Positions 40,380-49,396 of a stretch of DNA of 64,000 nt are shown one piece after another. Under the pieces are notes generated by a model. The model did no database searches. It was given only the letters and a program-made list of their open reading frames with translations, and was not told where the DNA came from. The DNA comes from Hyphomicrobiales bacterium (GTDB lineage: Bacteria; Pseudomonadota; Alphaproteobacteria; Rhizobiales; Beijerinckiaceae). Positions within the stretch are counted from its first letter, which is position 1. Each line of letters begins with the position of its first letter. Location of the stretch: NCBI GenBank assembly GCA_027483945.1, contig JAIXTM010000002.1:62001-126000 (forward strand), written 5' to 3'. The position numbers and the translations under genes are program-made.

Positions 40380-41852
40380 ATGACGCTCATGCGTTCCCTC
40401 AAGACCGGCCTGGCCGGGCTCGGCGCCTCGGTGGCGCTGGCGGCCCCGGCCCTCGCGCAGGCCGCCGCCACGCCCGTGCCCAACAAGGGCGACACGACCT
40501 GGATGCTGATCTCGACGGTCCTCGTCCTCCTGATGACCGTCCCGGGCCTCGCTTTGTTCTATGGCGGCCTCGTCCGCACCAAGAACATGCTGTCGGTCCT
40601 GACCCAGATCTTCTCGATCGTCGCCGTCGTGGCGCTCCTCTGGGTCAGCTACGGCTACTCGCTCGCCTTCACCAATGGCGGCGCGCTCAACGATTTCGTC
40701 GGCGGTTTCTCCAAGGCCTTCCTCGCCGGCGTCGACCCGACCACCGTGGTCGGCACTTTCTCCAACGGCGTCTACATCCCGGAGCTGGTCTTCGTCTGCT
40801 TCCAGATGACCTTCGCCTGCATCACGCCGGCCCTGATCGTCGGCGCCTTCGCCGAGCGCATCAAGTTCTCGGCCCTGATGCTCTTCACCGTCCTGTGGGT
40901 CACGTTCATCTATTTCCCGATGGCCCACATGGTCTGGTACTGGGGCGGGCCTGACGTCGTCGCCGCGGCTGCCAAGGCCGTCGCCGACGCCGCGCCGGAC
41001 GCCAAGGCCGCCGCGCAGGCCGCCCTCGACGCCGTCAACGCCGATGCCGGCATGCTCTTCAAGTGGGGCGCGCTGGACTTCGCCGGCGGCACCGTGGTGC
41101 ACATCAATGCCGGTATCGCCGGCCTCGTCGGCGCCATCATGATCGGCAAGCGCATCGGCTACGGCAAGGACGTCCTGGCCCCGCACTCGCTGACCATGAC
41201 CATGATCGGCGCCGCGCTCCTCTGGGTGGGCTGGTTCGGCTTCAACGCGGGCTCGAACCTGGAGGCCAACGGCACCGCCGCGCTCGCCATGGTCAACACC
41301 TTCGTCGCCACCGCCGGCGCGGGCGTGTCCTGGCTGTTCGTGGAATGGGCCGCCAAGGGCAAGCCCTCGCTGCTCGGCCTCGTCTCGGGCGTGATCGCCG
41401 GCCTGGTCGCCGTCACCCCGGCCGCGGGCTTCGCGGGCCCGATGGGCTCCATCGTCCTCGGCCTCGTCGCCGGCGCCGTGTGCTTCTTCTTCTGCTCCAC
41501 CGTGAAGAACGCGCTCGGCTACGACGACTCGCTGGACGTCTTCGGCATCCATGCCGTCGGCGGCATCATCGGCGCCATCGCCACGGGCATCCTGGTCAAC
41601 CCGGCCCTCGGCGGCGCGGGCCTGGCGGACTATGCCTCCAAGCCCGGCGAGCTCGTCCCCGGCGCCTACGACCTGGTCACCCAGGTCTGGGCCCAGACCA
41701 AGGGCGTGCTGTTCACCATCGTGTGGACGGGCGTCGGCTCCGCGATCCTCTTCAAGCTCGTCGACATCGTCGTCGGCCTGCGCGTCACGCAGGAGCAGGA
41801 GCGCGAGGGTCTCGACATCGCCGAGCACGGCGAGCGCGCCTACAATTACTGA
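40380..41852 (+). CDS. amtB: Ammonium transporter AmtB
   Basis: AmtB conducts ammonium across the inner membrane. The 490-residue protein has a signal-like N-terminus (to about ALAQA, residue 27). About eleven helices follow. Conserved segments are PGLALFYGGLVRTKNMLS near residue 55, AERIKFSALMLFTVLWVTF near 160 and DDSLDVFGIHAVGGIIGAI near 381, the last with a pore His. An Ala-rich loop lies near residue 200. GGAG lies upstream of the ATG. It is followed by a strong terminator. Confidence 0.97.
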   Translation: MTLMRSLKTGLAGLGASVALAAPALAQAAATPVPNKGDTTWMLISTVLVLLMTVPGLALFYGGLVRTKNMLSVLTQIFSIVAVVALLWVSYGYSLAFTNGGALNDFVGGFSKAFLAGVDPTTVVGTFSNGVYIPELVFVCFQMTFACITPALIVGAFAERIKFSALMLFTVLWVTFIYFPMAHMVWYWGGPDVVAAAAKAVADAAPDAKAAAQAALDAVNADAGMLFKWGALDFAGGTVVHINAGIAGLVGAIMIGKRIGYGKDVLAPHSLTMTMIGAALLWVGWFGFNAGSNLEANGTAALAMVNTFVATAGAGVSWLFVEWAAKGKPSLLGLVSGVIAGLVAVTPAAGFAGPMGSIVLGLVAGAVCFFFCSTVKNALGYDDSLDVFGIHAVGGIIGAIATGILVNPALGGAGLADYASKPGELVPGAYDLVTQVWAQTKGVLFTIVWTGVGSAILFKLVDIVVGLRVTQEQEREGLDIAEHGERAYNY

Positions 41853-41892
41853 GCCTCGTCCGCTCCGCCGGCTTCGTGCCGGCCGACCATGG

Positions 41893-41920
41893 AAACCCCG
41901 CTCCGGCGGGGTTTTCTTTT
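41893..41920 (+). terminator. Terminator after amtB
   Basis: A stem AAACCCCGC / GCGGGGTTT with a TCCG loop (41893-41914), followed by TCTTTT. It lies about 40 bases after the amtB stop and separates the glnK-amtB operon from ftsK. Confidence 0.9.
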
Positions 41921-42011
41921 GGCCCATTCGGGGCGGCGCCGGCCTTCCTTGGTTAAACAGGTCTTAACCCCCCGCTCCTAACGTTCGCATCGGAAGGATT
42001 GCGCTCCGCCG

Positions 42012-44600
42012 ATGCCCACGACCCGCCGCCTGTCATCTCCGCCCGCCGACGTCACCGATGCCGTGAAGGCATTCCTGGTGCGGCGCATGGCCGAACTCGT
42101 GGGCCTTGGCCTCATCGCGGCCATGGTGACGGTCGCCATCGCGCTCGCCACCTGGTCCGTCGACGATCCCAGCCTCAACCACGCCACCCGCGGCGCGGTG
42201 AAGAACTGGGTCGGCCCCGCCGGTGCCGTCGTCGCCGACGTGCTCATGCAGATCCTCGGCCTGGGCGCCATTGTCCTCGTCGCCGTGCCCGGCCTCTGGG
42301 GCGTGCTCCTCATGCGCCAGCGCGAGGTGGGGCGGCTCGGCCTCAGGATCGCCATGTGGGTCGTGGCCGCCGGCTGCGCCGCCGCCGTCGCCAGCCTCCT
42401 GCCGGCTACCGGACGGTGGCCGCTGCCGACCGGCCTTGGCGGCGTCGTCGGCGACAGCCTCGTCGCCGTCACCCGCGCCATCGTCGGCATGTTCGGCCCC
42501 ATCGGCATCGGCGCGGCGGCCCTCGCCTTCGCCGCGGCCGCCATCCTGTCCTTCGCCGCCGCCTGCGGCGCCGACGAGATCGACGAGACCGGCGACGATT
42601 TCGCCGACGACGAGCGCGCCCGCCGCGACGATCCGGACGAGGACCGGGCGGACGAGCCCGGCTTCGGCCTCCTGTCCCTCGGCGCCCTGACCCATATGGC
42701 CTTCGCCACGGGCGCCGCCGGACTGCGCCTCGGCCGTGCCGTCGGCCGCCGCGTCGGCGCCATGGCCGGAGTGGAGGCGGTCGGCGCCCGCGAGCCCGTC
42801 CGCCGCTCCCGCACCGCGCCGGAGCCCGAACCCGTCCATCAGCGCGGCCTGCGCCGCGAGCCGGTCTTCGCCGCAGACCGCGCGCCCGAGCCCGCCTGGC
42901 ACGCCCCCGCCGCCGCCGAACCGTTCGCGGACGATGAGGACGATGTTCCCTTTGCCGCCGGTCCCGGCCCGGAGCGCGAGCCCCATGGCCGTGTCGCACC
43001 GCCGCCGGCAAGCCCCAAGCCGGGCCGCCGCCTCGCCAAGGAGGCGCAGCCCTCGCTCTTCGAGCCGGATGCCTACCGTCTCCCGGCCCTGACGCTGCTC
43101 GGCGAGCCCAAGCGCGCCGTGACCGTCGTGTCGCAGGAATCGCTGGAGCAGAATGCCGCCCTTCTGGAAGGCGTGCTGGACGATTTCGGCGTTCGCGGCG
43201 ACATCATCAATGTCCGCCCCGGCCCGGTGGTGACGCTCTACGAGCTGGAGCCGGCACCCGGCACCAAGTCCTCCCGCGTCATCTCGCTCGCCGACGACAT
43301 CGCCCGCTCCATGTCGGCGGTCTCGGCCCGCGTCGCCGTCGTGCCCGGCCGCAACGCCATCGGCATCGAGCTGCCCAACGCCAAGCGCGAGACGGTCTAT
43401 CTGCGCGAGCTGCTCGCCAGCCAGGATTTCGAGCAGGCCAAGGCGCGCCTCGCTTTGTGCCTCGGCAAGACGATCGGCGGCGAGCCGGTCATCGCCGACC
43501 TTGCCCGCATGCCCCACCTCCTGGTCGCCGGCACGACCGGCTCGGGCAAGTCGGTCGCCATCAACACGATGATCCTGTCGATCCTCTACCGGCTACGGCC
43601 GGAGGAGTGCCGGCTGATCATGATCGACCCCAAGATGCTGGAACTGTCCGTCTATGACGGCATCCCGCATCTCCTCACCCCGGTCGTCACCGATCCGAAG
43701 AAGGCGGTCGTCGCGCTCAAATGGGCGGTCCGGGAGATGGAGGACCGCTACAAGAAGATGTCGAAGGTCGGCGTCCGCAACATCGACGGCTTCAACGCCC
43801 GCGTGCAGGAGGCCAAGGCCAGGGGCGAGGTCATCGTCCGCACGGTGCAGACCGGCTACGACCGCGACACCGGCGAGGCGATCTACGAGGAAGAGGTCAT
43901 GGACCTTGAGCCTCTGCCCTATCTCGTCGTCATCGTCGACGAGATGGCGGACCTCATGATGGTCGCCGGCAAGGAGATCGAGGGCGCCATCCAGCGTCTC
44001 GCCCAGATGGCCCGTGCCGCCGGCATCCATGTCGTGCTCGCGACCCAGCGGCCGTCGGTCGACGTCATTACCGGCACGATCAAGGCCAACTTCCCGACCC
44101 GCATCTCCTTCCAGGTCACGTCCAAGATCGACAGCCGCACCATCCTGGGAGAGCAGGGTGCCGAGCAGCTCCTCGGCCAGGGCGACATGCTCTACATGGC
44201 CGGCGGCGGGCGTATCACCCGCGTCCACGGCCCCTTCGTCTCCGACGAGGAGGTGGAGAAGGTCGTGGCGCACCTGAAGATGCAGGGCCGTCCGCAATAT
44301 CTCGATGCTGTCACCGCCGGCGACGAGGAAGAGCAGGGCGCGGGCGAGGACGGCGCGGTCTTCGACCAAGGCGCCTTCGGCTCGCCGTCGGGCGACCTCT
44401 ACGACCAGGCGGTCGCCGTCGTGCTCAGGGACAAGAAGGCCTCCACCTCCTACATCCAGCGGCGGCTGCAGATCGGCTATAACCGCGCCGCCTCGCTCAT
44501 GGAGCGGATGGAGAACGAGGGCATCGTCGGCCCGGCCAACCATGCCGGCAAGCGCGAGATCCTCATCGAGGACCAGGGCCGCCGCCACGACGACGACTAG
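42012..44600 (+). CDS. ftsK: DNA translocase FtsK
   Basis: FtsK anchors at the septum and pumps DNA to resolve chromosome dimers. The 862-residue protein has four N-terminal membrane segments (about residues 30-185), an acidic and Pro-rich linker (about 190-370), and the RecA-like motor with Walker A GTTGSGKS at 507-514. The [29 protein letters not shown] block follows, named here by its first residues. A winged-helix gamma domain ([21 protein letters not shown]) near 815 recognises KOPS. It is upstream of lolA, as in related genomes. Confidence 0.97.
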   Translation: MPTTRRLSSPPADVTDAVKAFLVRRMAELVGLGLIAAMVTVAIALATWSVDDPSLNHATRGAVKNWVGPAGAVVADVLMQILGLGAIVLVAVPGLWGVLLMRQREVGRLGLRIAMWVVAAGCAAAVASLLPATGRWPLPTGLGGVVGDSLVAVTRAIVGMFGPIGIGAAALAFAAAAILSFAAACGADEIDETGDDFADDERARRDDPDEDRADEPGFGLLSLGALTHMAFATGAAGLRLGRAVGRRVGAMAGVEAVGAREPVRRSRTAPEPEPVHQRGLRREPVFAADRAPEPAWHAPAAAEPFADDEDDVPFAAGPGPEREPHGRVAPPPASPKPGRRLAKEAQPSLFEPDAYRLPALTLLGEPKRAVTVVSQESLEQNAALLEGVLDDFGVRGDIINVRPGPVVTLYELEPAPGTKSSRVISLADDIARSMSAVSARVAVVPGRNAIGIELPNAKRETVYLRELLASQDFEQAKARLALCLGKTIGGEPVIADLARMPHLLVAGTTGSGKSVAINTMILSILYRLRPEECRLIMIDPKMLELSVYDGIPHLLTPVVTDPKKAVVALKWAVREMEDRYKKMSKVGVRNIDGFNARVQEAKARGEVIVRTVQTGYDRDTGEAIYEEEVMDLEPLPYLVVIVDEMADLMMVAGKEIEGAIQRLAQMARAAGIHVVLATQRPSVDVITGTIKANFPTRISFQVTSKIDSRTILGEQGAEQLLGQGDMLYMAGGGRITRVHGPFVSDEEVEKVVAHLKMQGRPQYLDAVTAGDEEEQGAGEDGAVFDQGAFGSPSGDLYDQAVAVVLRDKKASTSYIQRRLQIGYNRAASLMERMENEGIVGPANHAGKREILIEDQGRRHDDD

Positions 44601-44717
44601 CCGGATCGGGACCGCCTCCATGCTGCCACAGGAGGGCTCTAGGTCCTGCTTCCGGCGGCCCGGCCCTCCGGCCCGCCTCGACCGGAACCTTTGCGCCGCC
44701 GGCGCGATTGGACTGCC

Positions 44718-45647
44718 ATGGAACGCCTGACGCAACGATACGCCATCGGCACCGCGCTCGCCGCGCTGCTGGCCGCCGCCCAGCCGGCGGCGGCGCAGTC
44801 GTGGCTGTTCTCCCCCCGGCCCATCGCGGCCGTGCCGCAGACGCTGACCCCCCGCGAGGCTCCGCCGGCACCTCCGGCGGCAGCACCCGTCGCCCTGCGC
44901 CAGGAGGCCGCGCTCACCGAGACGTCGCCCGCAGCGCCGGACCGCACCGTGACGATGCCCGTGCCGCCGCGCCGCCCGTCCGACCTGCCCCTGCCGCCTT
45001 TGGCCGCTGCCGAGGCGCCCCCGCCGGTCAGCCTGTCGCCGGTGCCGACGACACCCTCCGCGCCGCCGCGCACGGTGGCGGCGCTGAGCCCCGCCCAGCC
45101 GCTCTCGGAGCGCGGTGCGGTGGAGCGCGTCAACGCCTATCTCAACAGCTTCACCACGCTCACCGGCCGCTTCGTCCAGCGCGCGGGCGGGCGCCAGACG
45201 ACCGGCACCCTCTATCTGCACCGGCCGGGGCGGCTTCGCTTCGAGTATGACCGGCCCAGCAATCTGGAGATCGTGGCCGACGGCAACTCGGTCGCGATCC
45301 GCGACCGGCGCCTGAACACCCAGGACCTCTATGCGCTGAACCAGACGCCGCTGAAGTTCCTGGTCGGCAGCCGCGTCGAACTCGGCCGCGATCTGGCGAT
45401 CAAGGATGTCGATGTCGGCGCCGACACGGTGCGCGTCACGGTTGAGGATCGCTCGACCCTGGGCGGCACGTCCCGCGTCACCCTGGTCTACGATCCGGCG
45501 GCCAATGTCCTGCGCCAATGGACCATCGTCGATGCCGCGGGCGCCGAGACCACCGTCGTTCTCGATGATTTGAAGACCGGCCAGACGCCCGATCCGGGCC
45601 TGTTCCGCATCAATTACGAACGGATGATCGACACGGACCGCCGCTGA
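44718..45647 (+). CDS. lolA: Outer-membrane lipoprotein carrier LolA, with long Pro/Ala-rich N-terminal region
   Basis: LolA ferries lipoproteins from the inner membrane LolCDE to the outer membrane. The 309-residue protein has a signal peptide (to about AAAQS, residue 28), a Pro/Ala-rich linker (about residues 29-135), then the LolA beta-barrel domain. That domain contains LNSFTTLTGRFVQ near 143, GTLYLHRPGRLRFEYDRP near 163 and VDVGADTVRVTVED. E. coli LolA is ~200 residues, so the linker is unusual. The domain is followed by a structured non-coding stretch and xth. Confidence 0.88.
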   Translation: MERLTQRYAIGTALAALLAAAQPAAAQSWLFSPRPIAAVPQTLTPREAPPAPPAAAPVALRQEAALTETSPAAPDRTVTMPVPPRRPSDLPLPPLAAAEAPPPVSLSPVPTTPSAPPRTVAALSPAQPLSERGAVERVNAYLNSFTTLTGRFVQRAGGRQTTGTLYLHRPGRLRFEYDRPSNLEIVADGNSVAIRDRRLNTQDLYALNQTPLKFLVGSRVELGRDLAIKDVDVGADTVRVTVEDRSTLGGTSRVTLVYDPAANVLRQWTIVDAAGAETTVVLDDLKTGQTPDPGLFRINYERMIDTDRR

Positions 45648-45739
45648 CAGGCAGGAATCGGGCCCTTGCCGGCTGCCCGTAACCGAAACCGCAAAGATGC
45701 CCGGCTGTCTTGGAAATTTTTGACCTTCGGAGGGCTTGC

Positions 45740-45862
45740 GTCCGGCACGCTTTGGTGGCGGATTGCACATGCAGGGTTGAACGATGCTGCCGGCGCCCCC
45801 CGTTCCGGTGGTTTTGTCCTGCATGTCGGCCGCCGGTTCCCTCCTGGCGGTTGTGCCGAAAG
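45740..45862 (+). ncRNA. Structured intergenic element between lolA and xth (candidate small RNA)
   Basis: A nested stem-loop is visible: CGGCAC (45743-45748) pairs with GTGCCG (45853-45858), and ACATGCAGG (45767-45775) pairs with CCTGCATGT (45818-45826). The 18 and 26 bases between the two stems would form a large internal bubble. An apical CCGG..CCGG pair can close further. A strong terminator follows at 45868. The layout, a long rod with a central bubble, recalls 6S RNA, but I cannot match conserved sequence. The TTGACC at 45720 lacks a good -10, so a promoter is unproven. Confidence 0.4.
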
Positions 45863-45867
45863 GCGTG

Positions 45868-45904
45868 AGCGCCCAACCTCCCCCCGGGGTTGGGCGCTTT
45901 GCTT
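45868..45904 (+). terminator. Strong terminator between lolA and xth
   Basis: An 11-bp perfect stem, AGCGCCCAACC (45868-45878) and GGTTGGGCGCT (45888-45898), with a C/G-rich loop. It is followed by TTGCTTTGC. It ends the lolA transcript or the structured element before it. Confidence 0.85.
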
Positions 45905-45935
45905 TGCGGGGCCGATAGGCTAGCCGTCTGCCCGC

Positions 45936-46751
45936 ATGTCCTTCTCCGTCTCCACCTGGAACATCAATTCGGTGCGCCTGCGCATCGATCTCGTGGCGCG
46001 CTTCCTCGCCGGGCGCGCACCGGACGTCCTGTGCCTGCAGGAGACCAAGTGCATCGACGACCAGTTCCCCTCGGCCGCGTTCCGCAAGATGGGCTATCCG
46101 CACATCGCGATCAGCGGCCAGAAGGGCTATCACGGCGTCGCCATCGTCTCGCGCCTGCCCTTCGCCGGCGTGGAGATCCGGCGCTGGTGCGCCAAGCAGG
46201 ACGCACGGCACATCGCCGTGCGCCTGGCGGACGCCGCCGGCGCGGCCCGCGACGTCACCATCCATAATTTCTACATCCCGGCCGGCGGCGACGTGCCCGA
46301 TCCGGCCGTGAACGAGAAATTCGCCCACAAGCTCCGGTTCCTGGACGAACTGACCGAATGGGGCCGCACGGAAAAGCCCGCCGCGAGCCGGGCCATCCTG
46401 GTGGGGGACCTCAACGTCGCGCCCTATGTCAACGATGTCTGGAGCCACAAGCAGCTCCTGGACGTCGTCAGCCATACGCCGGTGGAGACCGAAGGCCTCG
46501 AGGCGGTGCGCATGGCGGGCGACTGGGTGGACGCGATCCGCACCCTCACCCCGGAGCCGGAGAGGATCTATACCTGGTGGAGCTACCGCTCGCCGGACTG
46601 GGCGGCCGCCAATAAGGGCCGCCGGCTGGACCATGTCTGGCTGTCGCAGGACCTGGCGGGGCACCTTGAGGGCGCGCAGATCCTGCGCGAGGCGCGCGGC
46701 TGGGAACGCCCCTCCGACCACGTCCCCGTCACGGTGACGCTGTCGCTCTAA
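45936..46751 (+). CDS. xth: Exodeoxyribonuclease III / AP endonuclease
   Basis: It cleaves DNA 5' of abasic sites and trims 3' blocked ends in base-excision repair. The 271-residue enzyme has STWNINSVRLRI near residue 6, LQETKC (catalytic Glu) near 35, NFYIPAGGD near 112, GDLNVAP near 155 and the C-terminal RLDHVWLS and SDHVPV catalytic His segments. It lies 36 bases after the terminator on its own and is convergent with the cNMP-binding gene. Confidence 0.96.
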   Translation: MSFSVSTWNINSVRLRIDLVARFLAGRAPDVLCLQETKCIDDQFPSAAFRKMGYPHIAISGQKGYHGVAIVSRLPFAGVEIRRWCAKQDARHIAVRLADAAGAARDVTIHNFYIPAGGDVPDPAVNEKFAHKLRFLDELTEWGRTEKPAASRAILVGDLNVAPYVNDVWSHKQLLDVVSHTPVETEGLEAVRMAGDWVDAIRTLTPEPERIYTWWSYRSPDWAAANKGRRLDHVWLSQDLAGHLEGAQILREARGWERPSDHVPVTVTLSL

Positions 46752-47210
46752 TTATTCGTCGATGGCCAGGAGCGTGCGGCGCACGACTGCTAGCTCGGCC
46801 GAGAGTTCCCCGACGCGCCGTGCGATGGCCTGCCCGACCTTCTGCGCCGTCTCGGGGGATTCCTCCAGCACCCGGTGCATGGCCTTGCGGGTGAGCTTGA
46901 GGACGGTGGTCGCCTCCCGCGCCAGGGCCGTCGCCGGGCGGGTCGTGTCGGCGAACATGGCCAGTTCGCCGATCAGCGCGCCGGGACGCAGGAGCGGTGC
47001 CGGCGAGCCATCGTCCCGTCCGTCCATGGCCACCGAGCCCGACACGACGAGATAGGCGCCATCGCTCGTCTCGCCTTTGCGGAACAGGACATCTCCCGCC
47101 GAGAGGATGCGCGTCTCCGCCGTAAAGGCGAGGAGCCGCAGCGCATCCCGGTCGAACAGCGACAGGATCGGGATTTCCGCCAGCAGCGCGATGTCGCGGT
47201 CGAGCGCCAT
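46752..47210 (-). CDS. Cyclic nucleotide-binding domain protein
   Basis: A 152-residue protein that is essentially one cNMP-binding domain: RILSAGDVLFRKGETSDGAYLVVSGSV near residue 34 (abridged), then GALIGELAMFADTTRPATA near 77, the phosphate-binding cassette, and a helical C-terminal tail. No helix-turn-helix is present, so it is not a CRP-type activator. It lies 14 bases after the response regulator in the same direction and is presumably co-transcribed. It probably senses cAMP or cGMP. Confidence 0.9.
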   Translation of the reverse strand: MALDRDIALLAEIPILSLFDRDALRLLAFTAETRILSAGDVLFRKGETSDGAYLVVSGSVAMDGRDDGSPAPLLRPGALIGELAMFADTTRPATALAREATTVLKLTRKAMHRVLEESPETAQKVGQAIARRVGELSAELAVVRRTLLAIDE

Positions 47211-47224
47211 CGCTCAGGCCCCGC

Positions 47225-47935
47225 TCACGGCACGAGCTTGTAGCCGCCCTGCTCGGTCACCAGGACGCGGGCTTGGGACGGGTCGGGCTCGATCTTCTGG
47301 CGCAGCCGGTAGATATGCGTCTCCAGCGTGTGCGTGGTGACGTTTGCGTTGTAGCCCCACACCTCGGCCAGGAGCACGTCCCGCGTCACCACCGCCTGGC
47401 CGGCGCGGTACAGGAAGCGCAGGATCGCGGTCTCCTTTTCCGTCAGCTTGAGCTTGGAGCCCTTGTCGCTGACCAGGAGCTTGGCGCCCGGACGGAACGT
47501 ATAGGGACCGATGCGGAAGACCGCGTCCTCGCTCGCCTCGAACTGGCGCAGCTGCGCCCGGATCCGGGCGAGCAGCACCGCGAACTTGAACGGCTTCACC
47601 ACGTAGTCGTTGGCGCCCGATTCGAGCCCCTGCACGGTGTCGGCGTCGCTCCCTTGGGCGGTGAGCATGATGATCGGGCTCTTGAAGCCGGCCTTGCGCA
47701 TCTGCCGCACGGCATCCCGCCCGTCCATGTCGGGCAGGCCCACATCCATGATGAGGCAATCGACCCGCTGGCCGCGCGTCGCGGCGAGCGCCCCGTTCGC
47801 ATCCTCGGCGGTCGCGACGACGAATTCGTCCGTCAGCGTCAGCTGTTCGGCGAGGGCGTCGCGCAGGTCCTGTTCGTCGTCGACGATGAGTAGGTGATGG
47901 GCGCTCGGCATCGAGGGCTTCGGCTCGGGGCTCAT
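47225..47935 (-). CDS. OmpR/PhoB-family response regulator
   Basis: A 236-residue transcription factor. The receiver domain has Asp19-Asp20, phospho-acceptor Asp64 (LIMDVGLPDM), Thr92 and Lys114 (VVKPF). The winged-helix output domain (about residues 140-236) ends with VTTHTLETHIYRLRQKI and EQGGYKLVP. No histidine kinase is adjacent, so it is an orphan or paired elsewhere. ATG 47935 and ATG 47911 are both possible starts. It is divergent from the L,D-transpeptidase gene, a plausible target. Confidence 0.92.
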   Translation of the reverse strand: MSPEPKPSMPSAHHLLIVDDEQDLRDALAEQLTLTDEFVVATAEDANGALAATRGQRVDCLIMDVGLPDMDGRDAVRQMRKAGFKSPIIMLTAQGSDADTVQGLESGANDYVVKPFKFAVLLARIRAQLRQFEASEDAVFRIGPYTFRPGAKLLVSDKGSKLKLTEKETAILRFLYRAGQAVVTRDVLLAEVWGYNANVTTHTLETHIYRLRQKIEPDPSQARVLVTEQGGYKLVP

Positions 47936-47996
47936 GGAAGCGACGGCCCGCCAGTCGCCGGTGGCGCCGTGCGGGTTCGTCTGCGATGTATGTCGC

Positions 47997-48554
47997 ATGC
48001 ACCAATGCGCAAGACAATCACCAGCCGGGAAGCGGCGCGGACTGTCCGCCATCGTGGTCCGCCGGGCACCGGGACGCGCCCCGCGGGGCATCCTCGTGGC
48101 GGGATCGCTCGTCCTGCCCTGCGCCATCGGGCGGGGCGGCATCGTGCGCGACAAGCGCGAGGGCGACGGCGGCACCCCGGCCGGGAGCCACCGCCTGCTT
48201 GGGGGCTTCTTTCGCGCCGACCGGCTGAGGCGGCCCTCCGGCCTCGTTTTCCGCGCCATCGGTCCTATGGACGGATGGTGCGACGACGCCAGGAGCGCCG
48301 CCTATAACCGGCCCGTCCGCCTGCCTTCCCGCTTCGGCCACGAGGTGATGTGGCGGGAGGACGGGCTTTACGATTGCGTGATCGACATCGCCTGGAACCG
48401 CGGACCGGTCCGCAAGAAGCGCGGCAGCGCCATCTTCCTCCACCTGGCGCGGGACGGCCTGAAGCCGACGGAAGGTTGCGTCGCCGTGCCGCGCGCGCGC
48501 CTGCACCACCTCCTCGCCCGCATCGAGCCGGCGACCAGGCTGATCGTGCTCTGA
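47997..48554 (+). CDS. L,D-transpeptidase family protein (YkuD)
   Basis: A 185-residue YkuD-domain protein with the catalytic pattern HLARDGLKPTEGCVAVPR near residues 145-162 (His and Cys nucleophile). DKREGDGGTPAGSHRLLGGFF near residue 50 is the other conserved strand. It would make 3-3 cross-links or attach lipoproteins to peptidoglycan. ATG 47997 is the most suitable start, but no signal peptide is evident, which is odd for a periplasmic enzyme. It is divergent from the response regulator. Confidence 0.85.
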   Translation: MHQCARQSPAGKRRGLSAIVVRRAPGRAPRGILVAGSLVLPCAIGRGGIVRDKREGDGGTPAGSHRLLGGFFRADRLRRPSGLVFRAIGPMDGWCDDARSAAYNRPVRLPSRFGHEVMWREDGLYDCVIDIAWNRGPVRKKRGSAIFLHLARDGLKPTEGCVAVPRARLHHLLARIEPATRLIVL

Positions 48555-48556
48555 CC

Positions 48557-49240
48557 TCAGCGCGCGCCGAAGATCGCGCTGCCGACCCGCACATGGGTCG
48601 CGCCCAGCATGATCGCCTGCTCGAAATCCGCGCTCATGCCCATGGAGACGAGCGACAGGCCGCTCGCGGCCGCCAGCTTGGCGAGCAGCGCGAAATGCGG
48701 CGAGGGCGGCTCGTCCGCCGGCGGGATGCACATGAGGCCGGCGATCGCCAGACCATGGATCTCGCGGCATTCGGCGAGGAAGCCGGCCAGGTGTGCAGGC
48801 GCGATGCCGGCCTTTTGCGGTTCCTCGCCCGTGTTGACCTGCACGAGAAGCCGGGGCATCGCCGCGCCCCGACGGGCTTCGGCAGCCAGCGCCGCCGCCA
48901 GCGAGGGCCGGTCGAGGGAATGGATGACGTCGAACAGCGCCACCGCCTCCCGCGCCTTGTTGGACTGGAGCGGCCCGATCATGTGCAGCTCGACATCCGG
49001 GAACTCGGCGCGCAAGGCCGGCCACTTCGCCTTGGCCTCCTGGACGTAGTTCTCGCCGAAGACGCGCTGTCCGGCTTCCAGCGCCACGCGCACCGCCTCG
49101 GCCGGGAAGGTCTTCGACACGCAGACGAGCTGCGCGGCGCCCGCGGGGCGCCCGCTGTCGGCGAGGGCCCGGGCGATCTCGCGGCGGACGCCCGACAGCC
49201 GTTCCGCGATGCCGTTCACGCCCTGTCCGCCATCCGACAC
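48557..49240 (-). CDS. YggS family pyridoxal phosphate homeostasis protein
   Basis: A 227-residue PLP-binding protein of the YggS/PROSC family, an alanine-racemase-like barrel. It has LVCVSKTFPAEAV near residue 38 (PLP lysine), FGENYVQEAKAKW near 62, HMIGPLQSNK near 85 and the C-terminal MGMSADFEQAI with GSAIFGAR. It maintains PLP balance. GTG 49240 is chosen because GGAGG lies five bases before it. The open frame continues antisense through leuS, which is an artefact. Confidence 0.93.
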   Translation of the reverse strand: MSDGGQGVNGIAERLSGVRREIARALADSGRPAGAAQLVCVSKTFPAEAVRVALEAGQRVFGENYVQEAKAKWPALRAEFPDVELHMIGPLQSNKAREAVALFDVIHSLDRPSLAAALAAEARRGAAMPRLLVQVNTGEEPQKAGIAPAHLAGFLAECREIHGLAIAGLMCIPPADEPPSPHFALLAKLAAASGLSLVSMGMSADFEQAIMLGATHVRVGSAIFGAR

Positions 49241-49396
49241 CACAACCTCCGGGCCCGCCGCCGCCGCCGCTCCGCGATTGACCGGAAACGGTTTTCGGTG
49301 TCCTAGTCCGACTTGAAACCCCGATGCAACTCCGCCCGCGCGCATGGCCGCGCGGCGGCGCCGTTCCGGCGATAAGCGAGACGATCCAGACAGACG

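Noticed and set aside
45690-45862. SRP 4.5S RNA, tmRNA or RNase P RNA in the lolA-xth gap
   Set aside because: None of the conserved sequence blocks of these RNAs is present, such as the SRP GGAAGCAGCC loop or the tmRNA tRNA-like T-arm.
43593-46721. A 1042-codon open frame on the minus strand opposite ftsK, lolA and xth
   Set aside because: It is antisense to well-supported genes, has no recognisable domain and is rich in Gly/Arg/Asp/His. Long antisense frames are expected at this GC content.
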